A stretch of 6,687 nt of DNA from UBA5336 sp039198685 (GTDB lineage Bacteria; Pseudomonadota; Alphaproteobacteria; Caulobacterales; Hyphomonadaceae): positions 1-6,687 of the forward strand of contig JBCCTK010000136.1 of the NCBI GenBank assembly GCA_039198685.1. The letters are read 5' to 3'. The first letter of the stretch is position 1. Every line of letters starts with the position of its first letter. Shown here piece by piece: positions 1 through 5,957 of this stretch. The notes beneath the pieces are model-generated. The model made no database searches. It saw only the letters and a list, made by a program, of their open reading frames with translations, and was not told the origin of the DNA. The translations under genes and the position numbers were made by a program.

Positions 1-687
1 GCAACCTTTTTCAGCCAGTTCCAGCAGAGTGGCCAATTCGGCGCGCGTCATGGGGCGTTCTTCGCCTGTGCCCTGAACCTCAATGAATCCGCCATCGGAG
101 CTCATGACAACGTTCATGTCGCCTTCGCCACCGCTGTCCTCAGGATAGTCCAGGTCCAGAACCGGCGTATCCTGAAAGAGCCCGACAGAGATCGCGGAAG
201 CCTGCTTCAGAATCGGATTTTGAGAGATCACGCCTTCCTCCATCAAATAGCGGCAAGCCAGCGCCAAAGCGACAAATCCGCCTGTGATAGAGGCTGTTCG
301 CGTTCCGCCATCGGCTTGGATAACATCGCAATCGATCGTGATCTGGTTTTCGCCAAGCGCCGAGAGATCAACCACCGACCGGAGCGAACGGCCGATCAGG
401 CGCTGGATTTCCTGGGTCCGTCCAGACTGTTTTCCGCGCGCAGCTTCTCTGTTTCCACGCGTGTGCGTTGCCCGGGGGAGCATGCCGTACTCGCCCGTCA
501 CCCAGCCCTTGCCAGAACCGCGCATCCAACCCGGGACTTTGTCGCTCCAACTGGCCGTGCACAACACATGTGTGTGACCGAACTTGGCCAGGCACGAGCC
601 TTCCGCATATCGCGTCACCCCCGTTTCCAGGGAGACTTGTCGCAGTTCATCAGCGGCGCGGCCGGAGGGGCGGATCAGTTTGGGCAT
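1..687 (-). CDS. rph: Ribonuclease PH (3' end beyond window)
   Basis: This is a phosphorolytic 3'-to-5' exoribonuclease that trims the 3' ends of tRNA precursors using inorganic phosphate; the family forms hexameric rings in the cytoplasm. The reading frame starts with ATG at 687-685 and stays open for 229 codons to the window edge, ending ...LAEKGC. Family members are usually about 237-240 residues, so only roughly the last ten are missing. Visible motifs are RPSGRAADELR near the start, TRYAEGSCL (25-33), the arginine-rich stretch THTRGNREAARGKQSGR (74-90, phosphate-binding region), QADGGTRTASITG (124-136), and the acidic metal-site segment DLDYPEDSGGEGDMN (178-192). A Shine-Dalgarno-like GAGG lies 7 bases before the ATG; the ATG at 694 is out of frame. 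The gene follows the kinase gene on the same strand after 83 bases, so read-through from that operon is possible. The identification is secure from motifs along the whole length. Confidence 0.97.
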   Translation of the reverse strand, partial: MPKLIRPSGRAADELRQVSLETGVTRYAEGSCLAKFGHTHVLCTASWSDKVPGWMRGSGKGWVTGEYGMLPRATHTRGNREAARGKQSGRTQEIQRLIGRSLRSVVDLSALGENQITIDCDVIQADGGTRTASITGGFVALALACRYLMEEGVISQNPILKQASAISVGLFQDTPVLDLDYPEDSGGEGDMNVVMSSDGGFIEVQGTGEERPMTRAELATLLELAEKGC

Positions 688-770
688 GGGGCATCCTCAA
701 CAGTGGTGTCTTGCGGGCCGTCTCGTGACGCGTTTTCCAAGACAAGTCCACACACTCGCCGGCGCCGAGA
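688..770 (-). other. Spacer between histidine kinase and rph
   Basis: This 83-base spacer separates the kinase stop codon from the rph start. It ends with the rph ribosome binding site (GAGG, 698-695). A short GC-rich self-complementary stretch sits at 757-766, but it makes only a 4-bp outer stem and has no T tract, so it does not look like an intrinsic terminator. I see no convincing -35/-10 pair. Whether rph is co-transcribed with the operon or has its own promoter cannot be settled from sequence. Confidence 0.5.
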
Positions 771-2060
771 TCAGTGCGGCAACCGCATTCGTGCCCTGAG
801 GCCTCCGAGCGATGAGATTTCGAGGCGAACATCACCGCCATGGCCGCGGGCGGTGTCCCTCGCAAGGGCCAGCCCCAATCCACTGCCTGGCAAGTAGTCT
901 GATCGTTTGTCATCCAGCCGCATGAAGGGTTTGAAGGCATCTTCGCGTTTCTCAGCTGGAATGCCCGGTCCGTCATCATCCACTAAGATGTCGGTGCCCT
1001 TTGGCCCTTCCTTGAGGTCGATGAGCACATGGTCACCGTAAGTCACCGCATTGTTTACGAGATTGGTGATGGCCCTGGACAAGGCCAGCCTCCGACCCGT
1101 GAACGCGATATCGGGAAGATCTGCAACACTGACCTGGTCGCCGGCACGCGTCGCTGCTTCACGCAACATTTCATCGAGCCGAAATGTGGTGGCCTGCTCG
1201 GTTTCTTCCCCGCGCGCAAAAGCGAGATACTCGTCAAGCATTTCGCCCATGCGCGACACATCCTGTTTGGCCGCGCGCAGGTCTTCCGTGTCGTCCATCA
1301 TCGCCAATTGCAATTTGAGACGGGTCAGGGGTGTCCGCAAATCGTGGCTCACCCCGGCCAACATGGCTGTTCGTTGCTCTGTGAAGGCTGTCAGGCGCCG
1401 CTTCATATCCATCACAGCCCGCGCCGCATCGCGGATCTCCGTTGCGCCGGACGGCCGAAAGTCCTGCATATCTTGTCCACGTCCAAAGGCTTTCGCTGCG
1501 GCTGTTAACTGTAGGATTGAGCGAACCTGGTTGCGCAAAAAGCCATAGGCCGCTCCGAGTAGCAAAAGACCAAACCCCAGCACCCAAACGATATATATGT
1601 GGCTATTGATGATGACGGCGCGCTTACGCGGGATGGTGAAGGCCAGGATATCTTGGCCGCTGCTCATACAGAGAAGAATGTCATCGCGGTCACCGATAAG
1701 AGAAATTTCAAAAGGGCGATCCAGTCTGTTGTTCAGGGCCGTCAGGACGCTTGGCAACCGACTGGACAGTGCGGAACGATTGTCAGCCTGTGGACACTCG
1801 CGAAGGATCTCCAGGGTTTCGCCTTGGGTTGTATTGAAGACATCTAGACTGGCAAGTGTGATCGCTGGGTCGCGGTCATGTGTTATGGCGATCAGTGCAG
1901 TGTCACGCGCGACCGAGTCAGCAAGCCTTTGGTTTACGCTGCGCATGTGTCCATCGAAAAAATACCAGGTCATGCCGACCATCATCGCCACGATTGGTAG
2001 AAATGCGATCAGAGCAATACGGGGCCAGTACCCCTTCGGCATGACGTCGCGAAGCCGCAT
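771..2060 (-). CDS. EnvZ-type membrane sensor histidine kinase
   Basis: This inner-membrane sensor kinase autophosphorylates on histidine and most likely phosphorylates the PetR-like regulator encoded two genes upstream in the same operon. Numbered from the ATG (429 aa), it has a first membrane helix at about 13-36, a periplasmic domain of roughly 115 residues, a second helix at about 152-175, and a HAMP-like linker (about 177-230). The dimerisation/phosphoacceptor helix has the H-box VSHDLRTPLTRLK with His239. The HATPase domain has an N-box NLVNNAVTYG (333-342), G1 DDDGPGIP (361-368) and G2 GSGLGLAL (392-399). All catalytic motifs are intact. The ATG at 2060 overlaps the methyltransferase stop as TGATG; a GTG three bases earlier (2063) would add one residue. 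There is no clear Shine-Dalgarno, which fits translational coupling. The only two cysteines (89 and 131) both lie in the predicted periplasmic domain. The stimulus is unknown. Confidence 0.93.
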   Translation of the reverse strand: MRLRDVMPKGYWPRIALIAFLPIVAMMVGMTWYFFDGHMRSVNQRLADSVARDTALIAITHDRDPAITLASLDVFNTTQGETLEILRECPQADNRSALSSRLPSVLTALNNRLDRPFEISLIGDRDDILLCMSSGQDILAFTIPRKRAVIINSHIYIVWVLGFGLLLLGAAYGFLRNQVRSILQLTAAAKAFGRGQDMQDFRPSGATEIRDAARAVMDMKRRLTAFTEQRTAMLAGVSHDLRTPLTRLKLQLAMMDDTEDLRAAKQDVSRMGEMLDEYLAFARGEETEQATTFRLDEMLREAATRAGDQVSVADLPDIAFTGRRLALSRAITNLVNNAVTYGDHVLIDLKEGPKGTDILVDDDGPGIPAEKREDAFKPFMRLDDKRSDYLPGSGLGLALARDTARGHGGDVRLEISSLGGLRARMRLPH

Positions 2061-2902
2061 CACTGGTCACGGCGTTCTAAGCAGATATTCTGTCCATCAC
2101 GGCGCAGTTCACTGTAACCGGCTTGAATGAGCGCGCTGATAACATCACGCGACCACCGACCGGAATGGCAGTGTTCCATAATGACAATGCGCGGCCACAA
2201 TTCCTCGCGCGCAGTCTCAAAGAAGGGCAGCAAGGCCTGGTCTTCGAAACCCTCCACGTCGATCTTGAGAACATCTATCGTTTCCAACCCTTCTTCGCGG
2301 CAGACCGCTTCGAGCGGGCGAAGGGCGACGGAAACGGTCTGGACTGGCGATTGTCCAAGTCCGGCGAGACTGGCCATGCCGGGCTGTCCTGGGATCGCGA
2401 GTTCGGCTTGGCCTTCCAACGGTCCGATGGCTGCTTTAACCAATTTGTGCGTAATCCCCTCGCGCGAGCCGGCTTGGTGCAGGTTGAAGACGAGCCGGTC
2501 AAACATGGCAGGTTGGGGCTCAATCGACAGAATAATTCCCGTCTTGAGGTGCGCGCGCGCCGCGAGCGAGACCATACCGACATTAGCGCCAATATCCACA
2601 AAGACTCCGCCGCGCTTGGGAAGGTTCCCACGCAGGGTTTCAAGCTCTGCACGGTTGAATGTCTTGGGATTGAGTAGGGCTTTGACTTCATTATTGTTTG
2701 CGCCAACGTGGATTCGGGCCGGCTCGCCCCACAGCTGAGCGTCTAGAGGGCCCTTATGGGCGCGGTAGAGTAAACCCGACAGCCACCGCCTGGCCTGGCC
2801 GCGGCCCATGACCGTGTTTTGCGACAGGGCCAACAGTGCCTTTACCCAAAAGGAGGGCGCATAGGTGCCGAATTTGGGCTGTTCCATTACTGCTGCTTCC
2901 AT
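2060..2902 (-). CDS. FkbM-family SAM-dependent methyltransferase
   Basis: This is a class I S-adenosylmethionine methyltransferase of the FkbM family, which usually O-methylates sugars or other hydroxyl groups in surface glycans, glycolipids or secondary metabolites; the substrate here is unknown. Visible signatures are the SAM-binding glycine motif VFVDIGANVGMVSLAA (100-115), the following acidic strand SIEPQPAMFDRL (126-137), and the family hallmark DVLKIDVEGFEDQAL (210-224). At 280 aa it is a typical single-domain length. The N-terminal 60 residues are basic and hydrophobic in patches but lack a clear signal peptide, so I infer a cytoplasmic enzyme. The ATG at 2902 overlaps the regulator's stop codon as TGATG. 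A second ATG at 2887 (residue 6) has a better-spaced GGAAG upstream and may be the true start. The gene sits between a response regulator and its likely kinase, an unusual place for a methyltransferase. Confidence 0.92.
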   Translation of the reverse strand: MEAAVMEQPKFGTYAPSFWVKALLALSQNTVMGRGQARRWLSGLLYRAHKGPLDAQLWGEPARIHVGANNNEVKALLNPKTFNRAELETLRGNLPKRGGVFVDIGANVGMVSLAARAHLKTGIILSIEPQPAMFDRLVFNLHQAGSREGITHKLVKAAIGPLEGQAELAIPGQPGMASLAGLGQSPVQTVSVALRPLEAVCREEGLETIDVLKIDVEGFEDQALLPFFETAREELWPRIVIMEHCHSGRWSRDVISALIQAGYSELRRDGQNICLERRDQ

Positions 2903-3573
2903 CAGTCGACCAAAAGGCGGTATCCGATCCCGCGCACGGTCTGCAAGTGTGCAGGATCGCGGGGGTCTTGCTCAATCTTTCGCCGCAAGCGTGTGACTTG
3001 AACATCAATGGCTCGTTCCAGACCGGAAGACGTTGCCTCGGCGAGGTCTTCTCGGCTAACGGCTTGGCCAGGCGTGGTAGCCAGCCTCGTAAGCAATGCC
3101 GCTTCCGACTCCGTCAGGCGGATCCGCTTGTCACCATTGCTGAGCTCTCCGCGTTCAGGATCAAAAATGAGACCTGACAGCTTGATACTGTCCTGCGCAA
3201 TGTCCTTTGTCCCGCGGCGCAGAATCGCTGCGATGCGAAGTTCCAGTTCTTCCGGTTCGAACGGTTTGGCGAGATAGTCGTCTGCACCGCGACGTAGCCC
3301 CTCAATCCGGTCATCGGGGTCGCCTCGCGCCGTCAAAATGATCACGGGCGTTTCAATTTCATCGCGCACTGCAGAAAGGAGCGATAAACCGTCCTCTCCG
3401 GGCATCATCACGTCGAATATGGCCAGGTCGAACGCGATGGTTTGAAGCATGCGTCGCGCAGAGGCTGCATCGCCCACGCCAGTCACGCGATAACCCACCC
3501 GCATGAGGTAGCGCTTGAGAAGGTCGCGGATCCGGTCATCGTCATCCACCACAAGAATATGGAAGTCTGTCAC
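2902..3573 (-). CDS. petR: OmpR-family response regulator, PetR-like
   Basis: This two-component response regulator is a DNA-binding transcription factor in the cytoplasm, probably phosphorylated by the kinase encoded downstream. The receiver domain (about 4-118) shows the acidic cluster VVDDDDRIRD (8-17), phosphoacceptor Asp54 in AIFDVMMPGEDGLSLL, switch Thr81 in ILTARGD and Lys103 in DDYLAKPFEPEEL. The C-terminal winged helix (about 130-223) ends with the typical ERAIDVQVTRLRRKIEQDP and QTVRGIGYRL. At 223 aa the length is normal for the family. It resembles PetR of Rhodobacter capsulatus as I remember that sequence, and like petR it follows a MarR-type gene; the symbol rests on that and needs a search. 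The start is a GTG at 3573 overlapping the marR stop as GTGA, with GGAG 11 bases upstream. No petABC genes are in the window, so a role in bc1 expression is not implied. Confidence 0.92.
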   Translation of the reverse strand: MTDFHILVVDDDDRIRDLLKRYLMRVGYRVTGVGDAASARRMLQTIAFDLAIFDVMMPGEDGLSLLSAVRDEIETPVIILTARGDPDDRIEGLRRGADDYLAKPFEPEELELRIAAILRRGTKDIAQDSIKLSGLIFDPERGELSNGDKRIRLTESEAALLTRLATTPGQAVSREDLAEATSSGLERAIDVQVTRLRRKIEQDPRDPAHLQTVRGIGYRLLVD

Positions 3574-4040
3574 CGCGTAATCGTCTCCAGCAGCGTTCTT
3601 GCGCCAGCCACGTCACCCGGCCCAGTAATCTTGTAGGCCTCGCGCAAGGCGCTGCGCATGGCCGACATAATCGGGTCAAGCACGGCCTCTCCGTCCTCTG
3701 ACAAGTGCAAAGCTCTCCGCCGTCGATCATCGCCGCCTGGGTCTCTCGCCACAAGGCCACGCTTGTCCAATTCACCCAATAAGCGCGCGCAGGTCGGAAC
3801 GGTCATCGCGAGCCGTGTGCGCAGCGATGAGACATCTTGGCCTGGAAACTGATGAATCGAGAGTAGGATTTGCATCTCTCCTCGTTTCAAGCCTGAAGCC
3901 TTCCGCGCGGGTTCCGCGGCGGCCGCTAAAGCCCGCTCCGCCAGCAATATGAGGCCCGCGCCCCGGTCGAGTTCCTCGTCTCGCAGATACAGACGCATAT
4001 CTGCCGTCGAAGCGAGTGGTGTGTTGACTTCACGTTGCAT
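3570..4040 (-). CDS. MarR-family winged-helix regulator (PetP-like position)
   Basis: This is a MarR-type dimeric transcription factor and the first gene of the regulatory operon. With the ATG at 4040 it has 156 residues, normal for the family. The N-terminus carries MRLYLRDEELDRGAGLILLAE, then the winged helix-turn-helix: SSLRTRLAMTVPTCARLLGELDKRGLVAR (about 71-99) contains the recognition helix, and the following DPGGDDRRRRALHLSEDG (100-117) is the wing with its typical conserved Asp/Arg residues. A C-terminal helix completes the dimer interface. The frame is open upstream to 4112, but that start would overlap the divergent aminotransferase gene and add an unrelated extension. Neither ATG has a strong Shine-Dalgarno. 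The sole cysteine (Cys84) lies in the recognition helix. It probably autoregulates through the palindrome at 4072-4083; the gene corresponds in position to petP of Rhodobacter. The ligand is unknown. Confidence 0.9.
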   Translation of the reverse strand: MQREVNTPLASTADMRLYLRDEELDRGAGLILLAERALAAAAEPARKASGLKRGEMQILLSIHQFPGQDVSSLRTRLAMTVPTCARLLGELDKRGLVARDPGGDDRRRRALHLSEDGEAVLDPIMSAMRSALREAYKITGPGDVAGARTLLETITR

Positions 4041-4071
4041 GATTTGAGAATGACCTGTCTCATAAGGTAAG

Positions 4072-4083
4072 TGCAAGCTTGCA
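4072..4083. promoter_or_regulatory. 12-bp perfect palindrome, candidate MarR operator
   Basis: TGCAAGCTTGCA is a perfect inverted repeat in the 89-base gap between two divergent genes, 32 bases before the marR start and 46 bases before the aminotransferase start. MarR proteins commonly bind palindromes of this size near their own promoter. The arms supply CTTGCA on both strands, which could overlap -35 elements in either direction, although no good -10 partner is visible. A further TTGCA half-site lies at 4035-4039. The assignment is inferred from position and symmetry. Confidence 0.4.
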
Positions 4084-4129
4084 AAACGCGCACACCTGCT
4101 AGATGTGCACAATCAAGGATCTCAGTCCC

Positions 4130-5014
4130 ATGGACTTCATCCCTTTCGACGACCGCGACGGCCATATCTGGATGAATGGCGAGTTCATTCCTTGGCGCGA
4201 AACCAAGGTTCACCTGCTCACGCACTCGCTCCACTATGGTTCGTCTGTGTTTGAGGGGGAACGGGCCTACGGAGGCGAAATCTTTCGATCCATGGATCAC
4301 TCCAATCGTTTGGTGAACTCTGCGCGGATCCTGGATTACGAAATACCGTTCTCAGCCGAAGAGATTGACGCGGCGAAGCGCGATGTCATGGACAAGTCGG
4401 GCCTGGAAGACGCCTATATCCGGGCGATTGCTTGGCGGGGTTCAGAGAAAATGGGCCTGTCAGCCAAGGATAACACTATTCATCTGGCCATCGCAGCCTG
4501 GGCCTGGGGCGATTATTTTGATGATAAGATGGCCGGCATTCGTCTGACCATGGCCGATTGGCGGCGTCCTGCGCCCGATACAGCGCCCCACGATGCCAAG
4601 GCCGCTGGCTTATACATGATCTGCACGATGTCAAAACACGCGGCTGAGCGCGAAGGCTACGCCGATGCTCTGATGCTCGACTATCGCGGCTTGGTCGCCG
4701 AAGCGACAGGTGCCAACGTTTTCTTCCAGAGGGATGGCGCGCTGCATACACCGACCCCAGACTGCTTCCTGAACGGCTTAACCCGCCAGACCGTCATCGC
4801 CATGGCGAAGACGCGGCAAATCGAGGTGATTGAGCGTCAAATCCATCCGGACGAACTGGGCACATTCGCCGAGTGTTTCATCACTGGATCTGCCGCTGAA
4901 ATCACTCCGGTCCGCGAAATTGCCGGTATAGACTACCGACCCGGTGAGATGACCGAACTCCTTGTCGACGACTATCGAAAAGCGACACGAGGTACGCTGT
5001 CGGTTTCCGTTTAG
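4130..5014 (+). CDS. ilvE: Branched-chain amino acid aminotransferase (class IV, PLP)
   Basis: This PLP-dependent fold-type IV aminotransferase most likely interconverts leucine, isoleucine and valine with their 2-keto acids, using glutamate/2-oxoglutarate, in the cytoplasm. Key parts are the N-terminal DDRDGHIWMNGEFIPW, the substrate-site stretch HSLHYGSSVFEGERAY (32-47), AYIRAIAWRG (95-104), the Schiff-base Lys157 in HDAKAAGLYMICTMSKHAAE, EATGANVFF (191-199), NGLTRQTV (215-222) and ITGSAAEITPV (251-261). This pattern matches the alphaproteobacterial type annotated as branched-chain aminotransferase. D-amino-acid aminotransferase and aminodeoxychorismate lyase are related alternatives but fit less well. 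I chose the ATG at 4130 (294 aa) because AAGGA lies 10 bases upstream and the protein then begins at the family's usual point; an ATG at 4103 has no ribosome binding site. It is transcribed divergently from the marR operon. Confidence 0.93.
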   Translation: MDFIPFDDRDGHIWMNGEFIPWRETKVHLLTHSLHYGSSVFEGERAYGGEIFRSMDHSNRLVNSARILDYEIPFSAEEIDAAKRDVMDKSGLEDAYIRAIAWRGSEKMGLSAKDNTIHLAIAAWAWGDYFDDKMAGIRLTMADWRRPAPDTAPHDAKAAGLYMICTMSKHAAEREGYADALMLDYRGLVAEATGANVFFQRDGALHTPTPDCFLNGLTRQTVIAMAKTRQIEVIERQIHPDELGTFAECFITGSAAEITPVREIAGIDYRPGEMTELLVDDYRKATRGTLSVSV

Positions 5015-5037
5015 AATCAAAGGGCTTCCTGTGGAAT

Positions 5038-5067
5038 TTTACCGGGGGCTGCTTTATTGCGTAGAAT
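5038..5067 (+). promoter_or_regulatory. Possible promoter for the TonB-like gene
   Basis: TAGAAT at 5062-5067 matches a -10 box at five of six positions. An upstream TTTACC at 5038-5043, 18 bases away, is a weak -35. The predicted start of transcription would give a leader of about 30 bases before the ATG at 5107. This is supported only by the -10 match and its location in the 92-base gap after the aminotransferase gene. Confidence 0.25.
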
Positions 5068-5106
5068 TAACGTCCAAGTTCAATTTCTGCCGCTAATGTT
5101 GCATTT

Positions 5107-5868
5107 ATGTCAGGGGTAAGCAGCTTTCGAAGCATTGATCGCACAGGACTTTTTGTTCTCGTCGCCAGCGCTCACGCATCTCTCTTAGGGGTGATTGCAT
5201 GGCGAGTGGTGCCCATTGTCGTCGGACAAGACACAGAGGCAACGTCCATTGAGTTGGTGCCCCAGGCGCCGCGGCCATTGGCGGATTTGCCGGCGCTGGA
5301 GACGTTTTACGACGTGCCACTCCGCCAGGTGCGCCAGGCCCAAGTGTCGACCGCTGCGCTTCCGGCACCCGATGCCTATCCCCAGTTCCAGAATTTAGCA
5401 GCGTCCATGCGTTTGGTGACGGCGACGGAAGAGCCGGATACCAACCCACCCCCTGCTTCAGAGAAGCCGGCAGTTGTTTTGGCCCGCGCATCAGAGGCCG
5501 ACATGCAGGACGCGTTTCCCCCTTTGCCAGACGCAGCGACCCAGGAAGCCCTTCGAAACCTATTGTGTGACAGGATGAGTGCGTCTGAGGATGCTGCCTG
5601 TGTGGCTTCGCCCGGTGCCCGTTACGTTTCGGCGGAGTTGGATTTAGAGGCGTCTGAAGTTGAAGATCTCAGTTTTTATTCTAGCGACAGTTGGCGCGCG
5701 TCAGGCGGCCACTTGGGTCGCGATTTAAGCGATTCCGGCGGTTATCTGGTGCGCGCGGTATTTGCCGGCCGAGAGGTGCGAGAGCGCCGTGTGCAGCCTG
5801 CTGCGAGAGCGACACCCGCTCGTTACGAACGCCGCGCCGGCGGGCCAGCCCCGATCGTTTATCGCTGA
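5107..5868 (+). CDS. Single-anchor proline-rich periplasmic protein with TonB-like N-terminus
   Basis: I do not recognise a named family. The 253-residue protein has a short cytoplasmic tail, one hydrophobic segment (about 14-39) containing SAHASLLGVIAW, and then TSIELVPQAPRPLADLP (46-62). This order of membrane anchor, an I-x-L-V-P-type stretch and proline-rich linker resembles the N-termini of TonB and TolA proteins, so I infer an inner-membrane anchor with a periplasmic body. A proline/alanine-rich linker (about 50-140) contains NPPPASEKP. It is followed by a small domain with two cysteines (154 and 165) in ALRNLLCDRMSASEDAACVA, which could form a disulfide. The C-terminus is arginine-rich (from about 222) and ends GGPAPIVYR. 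The TonB C-terminal beta domain is absent, so energy transduction is doubtful. No Shine-Dalgarno precedes the ATG and no other good start lies before the anchor. The coding assignment is sound; the function is unknown. Confidence 0.7.
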   Translation: MSGVSSFRSIDRTGLFVLVASAHASLLGVIAWRVVPIVVGQDTEATSIELVPQAPRPLADLPALETFYDVPLRQVRQAQVSTAALPAPDAYPQFQNLAASMRLVTATEEPDTNPPPASEKPAVVLARASEADMQDAFPPLPDAATQEALRNLLCDRMSASEDAACVASPGARYVSAELDLEASEVEDLSFYSSDSWRASGGHLGRDLSDSGGYLVRAVFAGREVRERRVQPAARATPARYERRAGGPAPIVYR

Positions 5869-5881
5869 AATACGATTGGGG
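5849..5881 (+). terminator. Hairpin at the 3' end of the TonB-like gene, candidate terminator
   Basis: CCCCGATCG (5849-5857) pairs with CGATTGGGG (5873-5881) over nine positions, eight Watson-Crick and one G-U, around a 15-base loop that contains the stop codon. Four T residues follow at 5886-5889 on the plus strand. The short T run and the stem starting inside the coding region make this a moderate candidate. The minus-strand reading has no T run, so it would not serve the convergent peroxiredoxin gene. Confidence 0.4.
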
Positions 5882-5957
5882 TGAATTTTCTGCCCAAGCC
5901 AAAAGTCACCAAACGGTCTGTCAGGAGGCTTTGTTGTTAGAGAAGGGCGTTCCTGGA

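Noticed and set aside
757..766. GC-rich palindrome after the kinase stop codon as a terminator
   Set aside because: Only four outer base pairs form and there is no T run on the minus strand.
220..897. Long plus-strand open frame opposite rph and the kinase end
   Set aside because: It lies antisense to rph, whose full-length family motifs are clear, and runs across the gene boundary. Its translation is arginine- and serine-rich with no domain, as expected of a GC-rich shadow frame.
1051..1548. Plus-strand open frames of about 160 residues opposite the histidine kinase
   Set aside because: The minus-strand frame carries intact H, N and G boxes across the same bases; these are mirror frames of a real gene.
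2123..2738. Two overlapping plus-strand open frames opposite the methyltransferase gene
   Set aside because: They are antisense to intact FkbM motifs, and neither translation shows a recognisable domain or a good ribosome binding site.
4041..4112. Upstream extension of the MarR frame to an ATG at 4112
   Set aside because: The extra 24 residues do not look like a MarR N-terminus, they would run through the palindrome and fill nearly all of the divergent promoter region, and no ribosome binding site precedes that ATG.
4103..4129. Upstream ATG for the aminotransferase
   Set aside because: It has no Shine-Dalgarno, whereas the ATG at 4130 follows AAGGA and places the protein start at the usual family position.
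5024..5040. TTCC-TGT-GGAA followed by TTTT after the aminotransferase gene as a terminator
   Set aside because: A four-pair A/T-containing stem with a three-base loop is too weak to call.
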